A DNA stretch of 64,000 bases from an uncultured Cyclobacteriaceae bacterium (GCA_947492745.1 CANLOE010000006.1:58294-122293); one strand, 5' to 3'. Shown: positions 35,064 through 44,667, counted from the first letter of the stretch. Program-made: numbers and translations. Notes: generated from the letters alone by a model not told the origin.

Positions 35064-36074
35064 ATGGAAATAATGAAAGCAGTAATGCTTACCGCCCCCG
35101 ATACCCTTACTCTCAAAACGATGGAAAAACCTCGACTGGAGAAAGGTCAGGTGCTGGTAAGGGTCGAAGCAGCATCTCTCAATCGTAGGGATCAGTGGAT
35201 AAAAGAAGGGAAATACCCAAACATCCAAATGAACAAGGTGTTGGGTTCCGATGCTGCCGGTACTGTAGTGGAGCTACATGAAAATGCCGGTCCCGAAGAA
35301 AGAAAGTGGCTTCACAAAAAGGTGGTGATCAATCCCAATATAAACTGGGGTGCTGACCCTAGTGTGCAATCTTTGGCATATACTATTCTGGGCATGCCCA
35401 GTGATGGTACCATGAGAAGGTATATGGCTTTGGATATCGATCGTTTGTTTGAAAAACCACTTCATTTGGATAGTGTACAGGCCGCTGCCTTGCCTTTGGC
35501 CGGACTTACGGCCTATAGGGCTGTCTTTCGGCATGCTCAGGTGAAAAATGGGGACAAAGTATTGATATCCGGGTTTGGAGGTGGAGTAGCTCAATTTGCT
35601 TTCCAGATGGCTCATGCTGTAGGTGCCCGGGTATATGTATCCTCTGGCAGTGAGGACAAAATCGGTAAGGCCAAAAGTATGGGGGCCATAGAAGGGTTTG
35701 ATTACAGAGAAAAAGGCTGGCAAAAAAAGGCGAAAGAGATAACCGATGGTTTTGATGTGGTCATCGATAGTGCCGGGGGCAATCAGTTGAGTGGTTTTAT
35801 TAAAATAATGCGCCCGGGCGGGAAAATTGTTTTTTATGGAGCTACAAATGGACTGCCTCCAGGTATCGACCTGTACCGTATGTTCTGGAATCAGATAACC
35901 TTGCAAGGCTCCACTATGGGAAATGATCAGGAGTTTGAAGCGATGGTTCGTTTTATAATCGAGCATCGTATAGTACCATTGATAGGAGGGGTCTGGCCAG
36001 TGGAGGAGGTACAACAGGCTTTTGATACCTTGGCAGAGGGGCGGTCGATGGGCAAGCTAATACTCTATTTTTAA
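35064..36074 (+). CDS. Quinone oxidoreductase-like MDR dehydrogenase
   Basis: A 336-residue medium-chain dehydrogenase/reductase. The catalytic domain starts MKAVMLTAPDTLTLKTMEKP and then VRVEAASLNRRDQWIKEGKY. The NAD(P)-binding domain has LISGFGGGVAQFAFQMAHAV, DVVIDSAGG and RPGGKIVFYGATNG. The catalytic zinc ligands of alcohol dehydrogenases are absent: the Cys position reads SLNRRD and the GHE position reads GSDAAG. It is therefore a zinc-free, QOR-type reductase despite the usual automated name. The start may be ATG 35073 (MKAVML). It is a single gene. Confidence 0.88.
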   Translation: MEIMKAVMLTAPDTLTLKTMEKPRLEKGQVLVRVEAASLNRRDQWIKEGKYPNIQMNKVLGSDAAGTVVELHENAGPEERKWLHKKVVINPNINWGADPSVQSLAYTILGMPSDGTMRRYMALDIDRLFEKPLHLDSVQAAALPLAGLTAYRAVFRHAQVKNGDKVLISGFGGGVAQFAFQMAHAVGARVYVSSGSEDKIGKAKSMGAIEGFDYREKGWQKKAKEITDGFDVVIDSAGGNQLSGFIKIMRPGGKIVFYGATNGLPPGIDLYRMFWNQITLQGSTMGNDQEFEAMVRFIIEHRIVPLIGGVWPVEEVQQAFDTLAEGRSMGKLILYF

Positions 36075-36087
36075 CCCGAATTTTGCA

Positions 36088-36285
36088 TTAGCTCACTGTT
36101 GTGTCTGTTTTAATGGTTTCGTAAATACGCTGTATTTGGAGCTTCCTGATGAGGGTTTGAAATGCGATAAATAGCATAGTGAAAAAATGCATGATTCCGC
36201 TTTGATCCAAAGGCCCCATTGGAATGGCCCCAAAAAGTGTAAACATGAAATAAACGTAATCAATCTTCGAACATAAATTCTTCAT
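36088..36285 (-). CDS. Possible small membrane protein downstream of the TPR gene
   Basis: A minus-strand frame overlaps the end of the TPR gene and reads …DYVYFMFTLFGAIPMGPLDQ, then a hydrophobic GIMHFFTMLFIAFQTLI and a basic tail ending KTDTTVS. It stops where an AACCCGAATTTTGCATTAG repeat end begins. The helix-plus-basic-tail composition looks protein-like, and translational coupling to the TPR gene is possible, but there is no family match I recognise. It may be chance. Confidence 0.25.
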   Translation of the reverse strand: MKNLCSKIDYVYFMFTLFGAIPMGPLDQSGIMHFFTMLFIAFQTLIRKLQIQRIYETIKTDTTVS

Positions 36286-36580
36286 AAGCACTTCTAAGTT
36301 CCCGAAGAGCGAGGGCTTCACCCGCACGTGTGGCTATATCGATTCCTTTTTCGAAAGTTATTTTTGCCAGTTCCTCCTCTCCAAGTTCCTCATATAACTT
36401 TGCCGCGTGATAATAGGTGCCTACATAATCTTCATGCTCGGAAAGTAACATTTCGTAATATGCCCTGGCCTTATCGGGATACTGCTCTCTATATTCTGTA
36501 GCAATAGCGTAGAGCAAAAAAGGGTCTTTAGGATCATTTTCCAAAAATTCAAAAAGTTGCCCCAGTCTCATGGAATTCAT
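36260..36580 (-). CDS. Small TPR-repeat protein
   Basis: A 106-residue cytoplasmic protein without a signal peptide. It contains about two and a half TPR-like helical pairs: DPFLLYAIATEYREQYPDKA, VGTYYHAAKLYEELGEEELA and KITFEKGIDIATRAGEALAL. The acidic C terminus is EEFMFED. It is likely a protein-binding adaptor; the partner is unknown. The start could be ATG 36571 (MRLGQLFEFLEND) rather than 36580. It stands alone, converging on the MDR gene. Confidence 0.82.
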   Translation of the reverse strand: MNSMRLGQLFEFLENDPKDPFLLYAIATEYREQYPDKARAYYEMLLSEHEDYVGTYYHAAKLYEELGEEELAKITFEKGIDIATRAGEALALRELRSAYEEFMFED

Positions 36581-36960
36581 TTATATTAGATTTTGATTTG
36601 CTTCATTATTCTTTAACTTCACGGCAAATCTATAATAAGTAACTTAATAAATTGTATAATGCATTAGAGATTGGTTTTTAATACTTTTTGAGGTACGGCC
36701 GGACATACTAGGATTAGAAAAACCTGTGTTATCGCTATGTTTTTGGCGCTCAAGTATAAAAGCCTTACATCGATTGAGCTTTTGTGCGACATGTTCGATT
36801 GGGATTGCATAAAAATCAGTTTAATGGAAAGTTAAAGTATTATTTTTACCATAGGTTCAGAATACCTTACATCATGCTTCTCTTATACACAATTCTAGGG
36901 AAAACGACGTGCAAAATGTAGAGGTTATTTTATTTAACAACTGAAAATCAACGAATACGC
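36581..36960. other. Intergenic region between divergent genes, nothing recognised
   Basis: 380 bp with no ORF, hairpin terminator or R-family member that I can support. It should hold the etfB promoter. Confidence 0.4.
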
Positions 36961-37698
36961 ATGAAAATTTTAGTTTGTATTACTTACGTGCCCGACACGA
37001 CTTCCAAAATTGCCTTTACGGAGGGTGACACAAAATTCGATAAGTCAGGGGTACAGTTCATCATAGGTCCATACGATGATTATGCCTTGGCCAGGGCCGT
37101 GGAACTGAAAGAAGCGCACAGCGGTACCGTTACAGTACTGAACGTCGGAGAGGCAGAGACAGAACCCATTATACGTAAAGCCTTGGCAGTAGGGGCTGAT
37201 GATGCCATACGGGTAAATGCAGAACCCATAGATTCATTTTTCGTAGCCAAGCAGATTGCAAGCGTTGCAAAAGAAGGTAGTTATGACATGATATTGATGG
37301 GTAGGGAATCCATCGATTTTAATGGAGGCATGGTTCATGGTATGGTAGGAGAACTTTTAGGCCTTCCTTCTGTTTCTCCTGTAATGACACTTGAAATCGA
37401 AGGTAACAAAGCAAAGATGTCCAGAGAAATAGAAGGGGGTAAGGAGTATTTGGAAGTGGACATGCCTTTTGTCGCAGGGTGCCAAGAGCCTATTGCAGAA
37501 TGGAAAATACCCAATATGAGAGGTATCATGTCCGCTAGGACCAAACCTTTGCAAGTAGTCGAACCCGTTGATTCGGATAAGGCTACCGTATTGGACAAGT
37601 ACGAACTGCCACCATCAAAAGGAGAGATAAAGATGATCGATGCCGAAAATATGGAAGAACTGGTCAAGCTTTTAAAGAACGATGCCAAAGTTCTTTGA
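36961..37698 (+). CDS. etfB: Electron transfer flavoprotein subunit beta
   Basis: 245 residues, standard EtfB length. Family features are MKILVCITYVPDTTSKIAFT at the start, GPYDDYALARAVELKEAHSG, VGEAETEPIIRKALAVGADD, DMILMGRESIDFNGG, and a C-terminal segment with MSARTKPLQVVEPVD. EtfB binds AMP and, with EtfA, carries electrons from acyl-CoA dehydrogenases to the quinone pool. etfA follows after 65 bp. This fits a fatty acid or amino-acid oxidising metabolism alongside the HMG-CoA lyase at 4.1 kb. Confidence 0.96.
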   Translation: MKILVCITYVPDTTSKIAFTEGDTKFDKSGVQFIIGPYDDYALARAVELKEAHSGTVTVLNVGEAETEPIIRKALAVGADDAIRVNAEPIDSFFVAKQIASVAKEGSYDMILMGRESIDFNGGMVHGMVGELLGLPSVSPVMTLEIEGNKAKMSREIEGGKEYLEVDMPFVAGCQEPIAEWKIPNMRGIMSARTKPLQVVEPVDSDKATVLDKYELPPSKGEIKMIDAENMEELVKLLKNDAKVL

Positions 37699-37763
37699 GA
37701 TGTGGGGCGATAAAGGTCAATTGCTTATTCTTTGTTAGTTTTACACTGTAAATCATTACGATA

Positions 37764-38717
37764 ATGTCAATATTAGTATTTGTAGAAAGTGCGGAAGGCA
37801 AAATCAAAAAGACATCACTGGAAGCGATAGCCTATGCCAAAGAAATGGGTGGAGAGGTGACGGCCCTTGCTCTAGGAGAAATCGCTACAGCCGAACTGGA
37901 AGACCTCGGTAACTATGGAGCCACTAAAGTTTTACATGCTGCGGACAGTAAATTGAATGATGGCATCATTCAAGCCTACGCCTCAGTTATTGCCCATGCT
38001 TTTGAGCAGGAAAGTGCAGAAATCCTTGTTCTTGCGAACTCCTCTCTAGGGACTCCCGTATCAGCAAGAGTGGCCTTGAAAATAGAGGCCAGTTTAGTCT
38101 CTAATGTGGTCGATCTACCCGATACTACTGATGGCTTCAAGGTGAAAAGAAGTATTTATACTGGAAAAGCTTTTGCTTTAGTAGATATGGGAAGCGGAAA
38201 AAAAATCATTGCCATCAAGAAGAATGCCGCTGAGGTAAAAGAAATAGGAGGTAAGGCTACTGTCGAAGCTTTTTCGCCTGCACTGGATGATAAGGACTTT
38301 GCCACTCAGATTACTTCCATTGATAAGGCTACTGGAGATGTGCTACTGCCCGAAGCTGAAATAGTAGTTTCCGGGGGAAGGGGCTTGAAAGGACCCGAGA
38401 ATTGGGGGATGGTAGAAGACCTGGCCTCTTCTTTGGGAGCAGCGACAGGGTGTAGTAAACCCGTATCCGATATGGATTGGAGGCCACATCATGAACATGT
38501 CGGTCAGACCGGAGTCAAAGTAAGTCCTCAATTGTACATAGCTATAGGGATATCCGGAGCCATTCAGCACTTGGCCGGTGTGAATTCCTCAAAGTACATC
38601 GTTGTTATCAACAAGGATCCCGAAGCTCCCTTTTTCAAAGCGGCGGATTATGGTATAGTAGGGGATGCTTTTGAAGTAGTACCCAAACTGACCGAGGCAA
38701 TAAAAAATGCTCAATAA
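37764..38717 (+). CDS. etfA: Electron transfer flavoprotein subunit alpha
   Basis: 317 residues with the C-terminal FAD-binding domain: VSGGRGLKGPENWGMVEDLA, SDMDWRPHHEHVGQTGVKVS, LYIAIGISGAIQHLAGVNSS and IVVINKDPEAPFFKAADYGI. It forms a heterodimer with EtfB and carries the redox-active FAD. It is in an operon with etfB, and its end overlaps or abuts the bifunctional nuclease gene. The HHEHVGQTG segment replaces the usual FAD-loop arginine-rich version, which is common in Bacteroidota. Confidence 0.96.
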   Translation: MSILVFVESAEGKIKKTSLEAIAYAKEMGGEVTALALGEIATAELEDLGNYGATKVLHAADSKLNDGIIQAYASVIAHAFEQESAEILVLANSSLGTPVSARVALKIEASLVSNVVDLPDTTDGFKVKRSIYTGKAFALVDMGSGKKIIAIKKNAAEVKEIGGKATVEAFSPALDDKDFATQITSIDKATGDVLLPEAEIVVSGGRGLKGPENWGMVEDLASSLGAATGCSKPVSDMDWRPHHEHVGQTGVKVSPQLYIAIGISGAIQHLAGVNSSKYIVVINKDPEAPFFKAADYGIVGDAFEVVPKLTEAIKNAQ

Positions 38718-39366
38718 TAAATTTTTATTAGTGGATAAAATTAAGCTTGAAATCTTAGGCCTTTCATCTAGCCAATCTCAATCAGGGTCCTTTGCTCTAG
38801 TATTGGGTGAAAAAGAAGGTAGTAGAAGACTACCTATAATTATAGGCATGTTCGAAGCCCAGGCTATCGCCATTGAAATCGAAAAAATCATCCCGAACAG
38901 GCCCATGACCCATGACCTGTTCAAATCCTTTGCGATGAACTTTGACTACAATGTAGAAGAGATCATTATTTCTGATTTGAAAGAAGGAGTCTTTTTTGCC
39001 AAAATCATTTGCTCTAATGGTGAGAAATCCATAGAAGTCGACGCAAGGCCCTCAGATGCCATCGCGATAGGACTGCGCTTTAACTCACCCATCTATACTT
39101 ACGAAACAATACTGGCTGAGGCAGGTATTGTGCTCACCGATGAGAACGAAGACGATATCACAGAAATAAGTAAGGAAGTAACACCACTGAAGTCCGAATC
39201 ACAGGAGAAAGTGACTGACAGTTCCGCAACAACAGGCAGCAGTAAGGCCGATGAACTGAAAAACTACTCCAAAGAAAAACTTAGGGAATTGCTCAAGAAG
39301 TCTATCGATAACGAAGATTATGAAAGGGCCGCAAAGATAAGGGATGAACTCGATCAGAGGGATTGA
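38707..39366 (+). CDS. Bifunctional nuclease (BFN/DUF151) family protein with C-terminal UVR motif
   Basis: 219 residues. The BFN domain covers residues 9-150 with LGLSSSQSQSGSFALVLGEK, RLPIIIGMFEAQAIAIEIEK, RPMTHDLFKSF and VDARPSDAIAIGLRF. A Ser/Thr-rich linker leads to a UvrB/UvrC-type helical hairpin at the end (LLKKSIDNEDYERAAKIRDE). Plant BFN proteins cut DNA and RNA, while bacterial roles are poorly known. The ATG at 38707 overlaps etfA by 11 bp. GTG 38731 (VDKIKLEILG) would match the typical N terminus and avoid the overlap. It belongs to the etfB-etfA unit. Confidence 0.92.
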   Translation: MLNNKFLLVDKIKLEILGLSSSQSQSGSFALVLGEKEGSRRLPIIIGMFEAQAIAIEIEKIIPNRPMTHDLFKSFAMNFDYNVEEIIISDLKEGVFFAKIICSNGEKSIEVDARPSDAIAIGLRFNSPIYTYETILAEAGIVLTDENEDDITEISKEVTPLKSESQEKVTDSSATTGSSKADELKNYSKEKLRELLKKSIDNEDYERAAKIRDELDQRD

Positions 39367-39530
39367 TTCCTTTCGGGGTAGGGATATTAGCTCTGGGTGA
39401 TTATATAAGGAAGTACACAATTGTTTCCTTAGTAAAAAAGTAAATGGATAAAAATCACCGCAGAGTTGCGACAATTAATGAAGGACATCTTCAGTATTTT
39501 CAAATAATTTGAGTAATATATCAACATAAA

Positions 39531-39567
39531 AAGAAAGGCTTTCCTAAAAGGAAAGCCTTTCTTTTTG
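39531..39567. terminator. Bidirectional terminator between converging genes
   Basis: AGAAAGGCTTTCC and GGAAAGCCTTTCT form a 13-bp stem with a 5-nt loop and a TTTTT tail. It serves the plus-strand etf/BFN unit and, from the other side, the minus-strand nucleoside transporter gene ending at 39608. Confidence 0.9.
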
Positions 39568-39607
39568 GAAGAAATTGCCTAAAGACTTTCACGTATACCA
39601 ATTATCA

Positions 39608-41095
39608 TTACCCTAGAATCATTCCTACCATGGTCGCAGAAAAAAGTGACGCGATGGTACCGGCCAGCAAAGCCCTCATCCCTAATTCGGATAACAGCAC
39701 CCGTTTATTAGGAGCAATGGAACCAATGCCGCCAATCTGTATGCCTATAGACGCAAAATTGGCAAAGCCACAGAGCATATACGTAGCCATGATTATCGAT
39801 TTGTGTTCCACAAAGGATTCATTGGTTTTCAGATCGGACAAACTGACGTAGCCTACAAATTCTGTCATGATCAGCTTTTCGCCCAATAGTCGACCAAGAA
39901 GAGTGATGTCCTCTGACGTTACACCGATTACCCACATAATAGGGGAGAAGATATATCCCAATATAAACTGTAAGGACAGCTCTGTATAATTTCCATTGGA
40001 GAACTCCGCTATGCTAGCGTTGATCTGCGTCAACTCCCCGATTTTCCCCAAAGCACCATTGGTCATAGCGATAAAAGCTAGAAACACCAATAGCATAGCG
40101 CCTATGTTCAACGCTAACTTTAAGCCTTCTGAGGTGCCGTTAGAGATAGCATCGAGAATGTTGTTGCCCACACGTTCTTTGGAAACCTCTATGGTACTAT
40201 TGATTTTCTCTGTTTGCGGAATCAATATTTTGGAAGCGACCACTGCGCCGGGAGCCGCCATAATAGAGGCTGCCAATAGATGCTTAGCGAACAACAACTT
40301 TTGTTGGGGATCTTCCCCACCTAGAAAAGCAATATAAGCCGCCAATACACCCCCGGCAAGTGTGGCCATTCCCCCTGTCATTACCAACATGATTTCGGAG
40401 CGGTTCATTTTGCCGAGGTACTCTTTTATCAGTAAAGGAGACTCTGTTTGTCCGAGAAATATATTGCCAGCTACAGATAGACTTTCTGCCCCGGAAAGCT
40501 TCATCGCCTTTGTCATAACCCAAGCCAAGGCATAAACCACCTTCTGAATAACTCCCAGATAGAATAGTAAACTGGTCAGGGCCGCGAAAAAAATGACCGT
40601 GGGAAGCACTTGAAAAGCAAAGATAAAACCGTATTTGTCTAAGTTCAGAAAGCCCGAAAAAAGAAATTCGGTTCCTTTTTTGGTGAAATCCAATAAACTG
40701 ACAAAAGCTTGACCTACGATGTCAAAAAAGAACTGAACAAAAGGCACATATAAAATCCCTACAGCCAGTACCATCTGTATCGTCAGACCGGAAAGAACAA
40801 CCCTCCACGAAATTGCACCGCGATTGTTGGAGAAGAGGTAGCAAATGGCAACAAGTATGATCAATCCCAGTAAGCCCCTAGGTATACTCATGATATTGTA
40901 ACTGTAACCCTTACTCTCGGTACCGGATATGGGCAATGTGTTTTCCGTATCAGCGTAGGGGGTATTGGGTATAGTACTAATGTTATTTTCGGATACGCTA
41001 TTTCCGGAAGTAGGAGAGGGTAGGCCATTGGCGATACTGTAATCAAAAAAGGAGAAAGTGAAAAACAGGAGGGTCAGTAGTGATTTTAATGCCAT
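39608..41095 (-). CDS. Concentrative nucleoside transporter (CNT/NupC family)
   Basis: 495 residues. An N-terminal signal-like helix and a Ser/Thr/Asn-rich segment (residues 1-65) precede the CNT core. The core contains GLLGLIILVAICYLFSNNRG, the FAFQVLPTVIFFAALTSLLF helix, the substrate motif GQTESPLLIKEYL, and LASFAN-like segments LCGFANFASIGIQIGGIGSI. CNT proteins import nucleosides with sodium or protons across the inner membrane. The extra N-terminal region is longer than in E. coli NupC. It is a single gene with a terminator at 39531. Confidence 0.93.
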   Translation of the reverse strand: MALKSLLTLLFFTFSFFDYSIANGLPSPTSGNSVSENNISTIPNTPYADTENTLPISGTESKGYSYNIMSIPRGLLGLIILVAICYLFSNNRGAISWRVVLSGLTIQMVLAVGILYVPFVQFFFDIVGQAFVSLLDFTKKGTEFLFSGFLNLDKYGFIFAFQVLPTVIFFAALTSLLFYLGVIQKVVYALAWVMTKAMKLSGAESLSVAGNIFLGQTESPLLIKEYLGKMNRSEIMLVMTGGMATLAGGVLAAYIAFLGGEDPQQKLLFAKHLLAASIMAAPGAVVASKILIPQTEKINSTIEVSKERVGNNILDAISNGTSEGLKLALNIGAMLLVFLAFIAMTNGALGKIGELTQINASIAEFSNGNYTELSLQFILGYIFSPIMWVIGVTSEDITLLGRLLGEKLIMTEFVGYVSLSDLKTNESFVEHKSIIMATYMLCGFANFASIGIQIGGIGSIAPNKRVLLSELGMRALLAGTIASLFSATMVGMILG

Positions 41096-41540
41096 TAGCA
41101 GCCAATAAGTTGTTTTGAGAATTCGAAAATAAGTAACAATACTATCTTTACAAAACTATGATTACTTAATCCGAGTGGAAATGTGGATCTAAATCAACCC
41201 TTTGTAGTACTCAAGATATAATAATTATAAATTTAACAGTTTGGATAAGTAATTAAATAGACACTATCCGCGAGATACTAGCAGGAATGGTAAGCTGTTG
41301 GTTTACCCAGATGTAATTGAAATAAGAAAGGTGTTGCTGCTCTAAGGAAATCCAATAAATAGACCTAACCATTAATTTCACTTAGCAGTTAGGTCCGTTA
41401 CTAAATCAATTTCCCGAGTATACTCGAACTGTACCCAGACGCATTTGATTAGGGAAAAGAAGGGGGTTCTTTAGCCCCCCCATTGCGTTTGTTTTTTTGG
41501 TCTATCTTCTCATTATAGAAAATAGGAATGACAATACTGC
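41096..41540. other. Intergenic region with a G/C-rich hairpin at 41462-41480
   Basis: No gene. On the minus strand, GGGGG…CCCCC with an intervening CTAAAGAA loop is followed by TTCTTTT, a plausible terminator for the OmpH-family gene that ends at 41541. A short GTACCCAGACGCATTTGATT at 41431 resembles the left end of repeat R6, but I do not see the rest of the element. Confidence 0.45.
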
Positions 41541-42176
41541 TCAGTTCACGTCAGCGGTATCGGGTAAAGCCGTCTCGGAAGTAGAGGTCGAATCCTTTTT
41601 GGACTGCTGGTACTCAGCGTTGAGGCCTTTGGTCACCTTATCGGTAATATCCAGCCCCTCGCTGGCAAAGAGGACATCGCTACCACGATTGTACTTCAAT
41701 ACGAGAGACACATCGTTTTTAGTACCGTACTCTTTCAGGTATTCTGTGAGGTTTTCGAAAAGCTTGGTATTGATTTTGGTTTCTTCTTGTACCAATTCCT
41801 GCGTAAGTGTTTCCTGATACATACGTAGGTTCTGCTCTTTGGTCATTAAGTCTTTTTGCAAAGCCTTACCTTGAGTAATAGTAAGGCTCTTTGCATTACG
41901 CTGAAAATCGGCAATCTCTTTTTGGAGTCCACTGGCTCTGTTCGTGTACTCAGCTTCCAATTGCTTTGTCTTTTCTTCCAGTTTTGCTTTGGACTCTTTG
42001 AAAAAGTCGTAATTCTCCAAAAGAGTATCCGCATTTAGATAAACAATGGATTGGAGAGGGCCTTCGGACATTGAAGTCGCCTCCGGTGCTACCGCTGTCG
42101 AAGAAAAATGAAGGTAATACAAAACACCTACCGCAATAATAAGAACGGCATTTAAAATCAATGAAGCATTTTTCAC
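41541..42176 (-). CDS. OmpH/Skp-family periplasmic chaperone-like protein
   Basis: 211 residues with an N-terminal hydrophobic segment (ASLILNAVLIIAVGVLYYLH) that may be an uncleaved anchor. The OmpH domain has IVYLNADTLLENYDFFKESK, a long coiled coil at residues 60-135, and a returning strand DVSLVLKYNRGSDVLFASEG followed by LDITDKV. Skp-type proteins hold unfolded outer-membrane proteins in the periplasm. The Ser/Thr-rich C-terminal tail is probably disordered. It is a single gene. Confidence 0.92.
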   Translation of the reverse strand: MKNASLILNAVLIIAVGVLYYLHFSSTAVAPEATSMSEGPLQSIVYLNADTLLENYDFFKESKAKLEEKTKQLEAEYTNRASGLQKEIADFQRNAKSLTITQGKALQKDLMTKEQNLRMYQETLTQELVQEETKINTKLFENLTEYLKEYGTKNDVSLVLKYNRGSDVLFASEGLDITDKVTKGLNAEYQQSKKDSTSTSETALPDTADVN

Positions 42177-42541
42177 AGTACTTGTCGTTTTAGATTAAAT
42201 CAATGGCTGCAAATATAGTTAAAGAATTCATTCAGCCCAATGCCTACCCTCATATGTCTTTTGTGTCCAAGACTGACCACTAGTGGATGAAATGGGAATA
42301 GTGAATATCACATAGGTACAGGTTGACCTGTATCGAGAGCAATGTTATCATCGAAAAGACCGCACATCACATTTTTTTGAAAAGCAGGTGATGTACTTAT
42401 ATCCTATACAGGTCATTTTTTGTATATTTCGGAATTGTTTCAAAAAAAGTATGGTGTTGTGTTACTTCTTAGAAGTCAAACACCTTTTCAATGCGTCATC
42501 TTTACTATTCAACGAATCATTTTAGTTGAAGGTATCGATAG
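42177..42541. other. Intergenic region between divergent genes, nothing recognised
   Basis: 365 bp with no supported ORF. There is no R-family element or clear terminator. Promoters for the OmpH-family and SSS genes are expected. Confidence 0.4.
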
Positions 42542-44065
42542 ATGGAAAACCCAAGCTCTCAAAGTATCATGACCTACATAATTGTCACTATCACCTACCT
42601 TGCTCTACTGGTAGCCATTATCATATATAAAAGTAGAGGAGTGAAATCCAATGAAGATTTTATGGTCGCTGGGCGAGGGGTTCCTGTATACCTATTGGTA
42701 GGGACTTTAATCTGTACATGGATAGGTTCCGGAAGCCTTTTTGGCACGGCAGGACTGACATTTAGGACAGGTTTCTCTGAACTGTGGTTCTCGGCGGGAG
42801 CTTGGATAGGAATCATCGTGATTTATTTTATAGCCGCAAGGGTCAGGAAGATATCACAGATTACGCTAACGGACCTTTTGGAAGAACGCTATAACCGTAC
42901 CGCCCGGTTACTGGGAACGATAACCATCATTATTGCCTATATGGTCATCGCCGGCTATCAGTTCAAAGGCGGCGGAAGGTTCATCAATATCCTTACCGAA
43001 GGTCAGATCAGTCAGGAAACGGGCATGCTGATTTCCTGCATTGTCATCATCGGTTTTACGGCATTGGCAGGTATGGTATCTATTGTATCCATCGACGTTT
43101 TCAATGGTGCCATTATGACGCTGGCCATGTTCCTGGCATTACCTTATGCTATCAGCCATCATGGAGGTCTATCGGAGGTCATTAGTACCATAGAAGCTAC
43201 GAAACCTACCCACTTATCCATATTTGAAGGGAAAGGGAGTGACCCTTTATGGGTTATCGGTATCATCCTTCCTACATTTCTGTTACTGATGAGCGAGAGT
43301 AGCGTCTACCAGAAGTTCTCTTCGGCAAAGGATGCAGCCTCGGCAAAAAAAGCAGTATTTTGGATGTTTATCGGGGTAGTAGTCATAGAAGTGATGATGT
43401 GTACACTATCTGTTGTGGGCTATGCTATCTATGCCGAAGATGCACGCTTCTTCCTCTCGGACGGAAGTGTGAACAGGGCGATGGCAGAAGAGATTATCCT
43501 AAGGATAGGATACGAAAAGATTCCGGCCTATGCGGGTTCCATACTATTTGCAGCGGGTGTTGCGATAATCTTATCCACCGGCAACACCTTTCTTATGGTC
43601 ACTTCCACCAATGTGACACGAGACCTGTTTCAAAAGTTCTGGATGAAAAATGCCTCCCCTGAAAAAATATTGAAGATACAACGTATTAGTATCGTTGTCA
43701 TCGGTGCACTGGCTTACCTTCTTATGTCGCAGTTCCAGACCATATTGGAGATGGCCCTGATTTCGTATACAATGATCGGTGCCTCATTGGCTCCCGCTTT
43801 ACTGGCTTCGTTCTTTTGGAAAAGAGTCACCGAACAGGGAGGAGTCGCTTCGATTATTGCCGGGATGAGCACAGTGCTTCTGATTTCCATTATCAATAAA
43901 GTACTGGAAGGACAAGAGACGGTTATATTGGGAATAAACTTTCCTTTGAATACCGATTATATTGCCATTCCGGCACTGATCATGTCTGTTACCACACTGA
44001 TAGTCGTCAGTATATTAACACCTCACTCCCCAGAAGAGAAGTGGAAACCTTTTATTGAAAGGTGA
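42542..44065 (+). CDS. Sodium:solute symporter (SSS family)
   Basis: 507 residues with about 13 hydrophobic helices. SSS features include NEDFMVAGRGVPVYLLVGTL, a GSGSLFGTAGLTFRTG loop on the first broken helix, ARVRKISQITLTDLLEERYN, and the FLLLMSESSVYQKFSSAKDA and GNTFLMVTSTNVTRDLF segments. The substrate (sugar, amino acid, proline/pantothenate-like or urea) cannot be read from the sequence. The start may be ATG 42542 or ATG 42569. It is a single gene followed by a cluster of repeat elements. Confidence 0.92.
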   Translation: MENPSSQSIMTYIIVTITYLALLVAIIIYKSRGVKSNEDFMVAGRGVPVYLLVGTLICTWIGSGSLFGTAGLTFRTGFSELWFSAGAWIGIIVIYFIAARVRKISQITLTDLLEERYNRTARLLGTITIIIAYMVIAGYQFKGGGRFINILTEGQISQETGMLISCIVIIGFTALAGMVSIVSIDVFNGAIMTLAMFLALPYAISHHGGLSEVISTIEATKPTHLSIFEGKGSDPLWVIGIILPTFLLLMSESSVYQKFSSAKDAASAKKAVFWMFIGVVVIEVMMCTLSVVGYAIYAEDARFFLSDGSVNRAMAEEIILRIGYEKIPAYAGSILFAAGVAIILSTGNTFLMVTSTNVTRDLFQKFWMKNASPEKILKIQRISIVVIGALAYLLMSQFQTILEMALISYTMIGASLAPALLASFFWKRVTEQGGVASIIAGMSTVLLISIINKVLEGQETVILGINFPLNTDYIAIPALIMSVTTLIVVSILTPHSPEEKWKPFIER

Positions 44066-44202
44066 GCCAGATTAGCGTACTATACTCTGAGGGTTCAAAG
44101 GAATGCTGCATGGATTCGGGTTTAATGCCGTATGGAATTTCGTAGATTATTTTATTCCGGACAAGGCAGGAAGAGTGCCAAAAAAGTAAGTGAACTGATT
44201 TA

Positions 44203-44345
44203 GAGACTATTTTGAAATTATATTTAAAATTTATTATCACTTATTTCGGATAGGGCCGAGCGTTAAAATAATGCCCCGAGGGCATTATTAGTGAAGGGGC
44301 CGGTCTGCCGCGCAGGAGTAAGCGCCTGGCCGGCTTGATGCGAAA
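44203..44345 (+). repeat. R1-family element, left part, opening a composite repeat island
   Basis: GAGACTATTTTGAAATTATA, ATTTATTATCACTTATTTCG, AGGGCCGAGCGTTAAAATAA and TGCCCCGAGGGCATTATTAG then GGGGCCGGTCTGCCGCG match full R1 copies closely. The matching right end AAAACAGTCTC lies at 44886-44896, about 550 bp away, so other repeats (R4 at 44497, R5 at 44668) appear to have accumulated in between. An ORF at 44512-44754 lies inside these repeats and is not called. Confidence 0.75.
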
Positions 44346-44496
44346 ACGGAGTTCAGGGCGGATAGAGAACATGTTGAATCCGATTGGAACGAAGAAAACA
44401 CACCATGTCCAAAATGCTTTCCTCAAAACGGGGTTATAGGTTGAACGACTGTTAAAATCATAGGCATAGCTATGTATATAGGTCTGTTGTCTTTTT

Positions 44497-44640
44497 AACC
44501 CAGAATGTTCGTTGGAACTTCGCCATGAGGACTTAAATGGCAATAAATCGGGGCGTTTTCTTGGATTCAGCGTAGCACCGCTATGGTTAATTCAAAAAAC
44601 GCATTCATTTACTGATTTGAAGCCAGTTGAGTCCGGAATA
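44497..44640 (+). repeat. R4-family element, nearly full length
   Basis: Begins AACCCAGAATGTTCGTTGGA and contains ATTCAGCGTAGCACCGCTAT, TTAATTCAAAAAACGC and ATTTACTGATTTGAAG. The first half matches the inverted copy at 51551-51655 and the second half matches 4020-4126, so this copy links the two halves into one family. No coding content. Confidence 0.6.
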
Positions 44641-44667
44641 GATTTTCTAATGGACATTTTGGGTTTA

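Noticed and set aside
35274..36014. 246-codon minus-strand ORF
   Set aside because: Wholly inside the MDR dehydrogenase gene; histidine- and tyrosine-rich translation typical of an antisense shadow.
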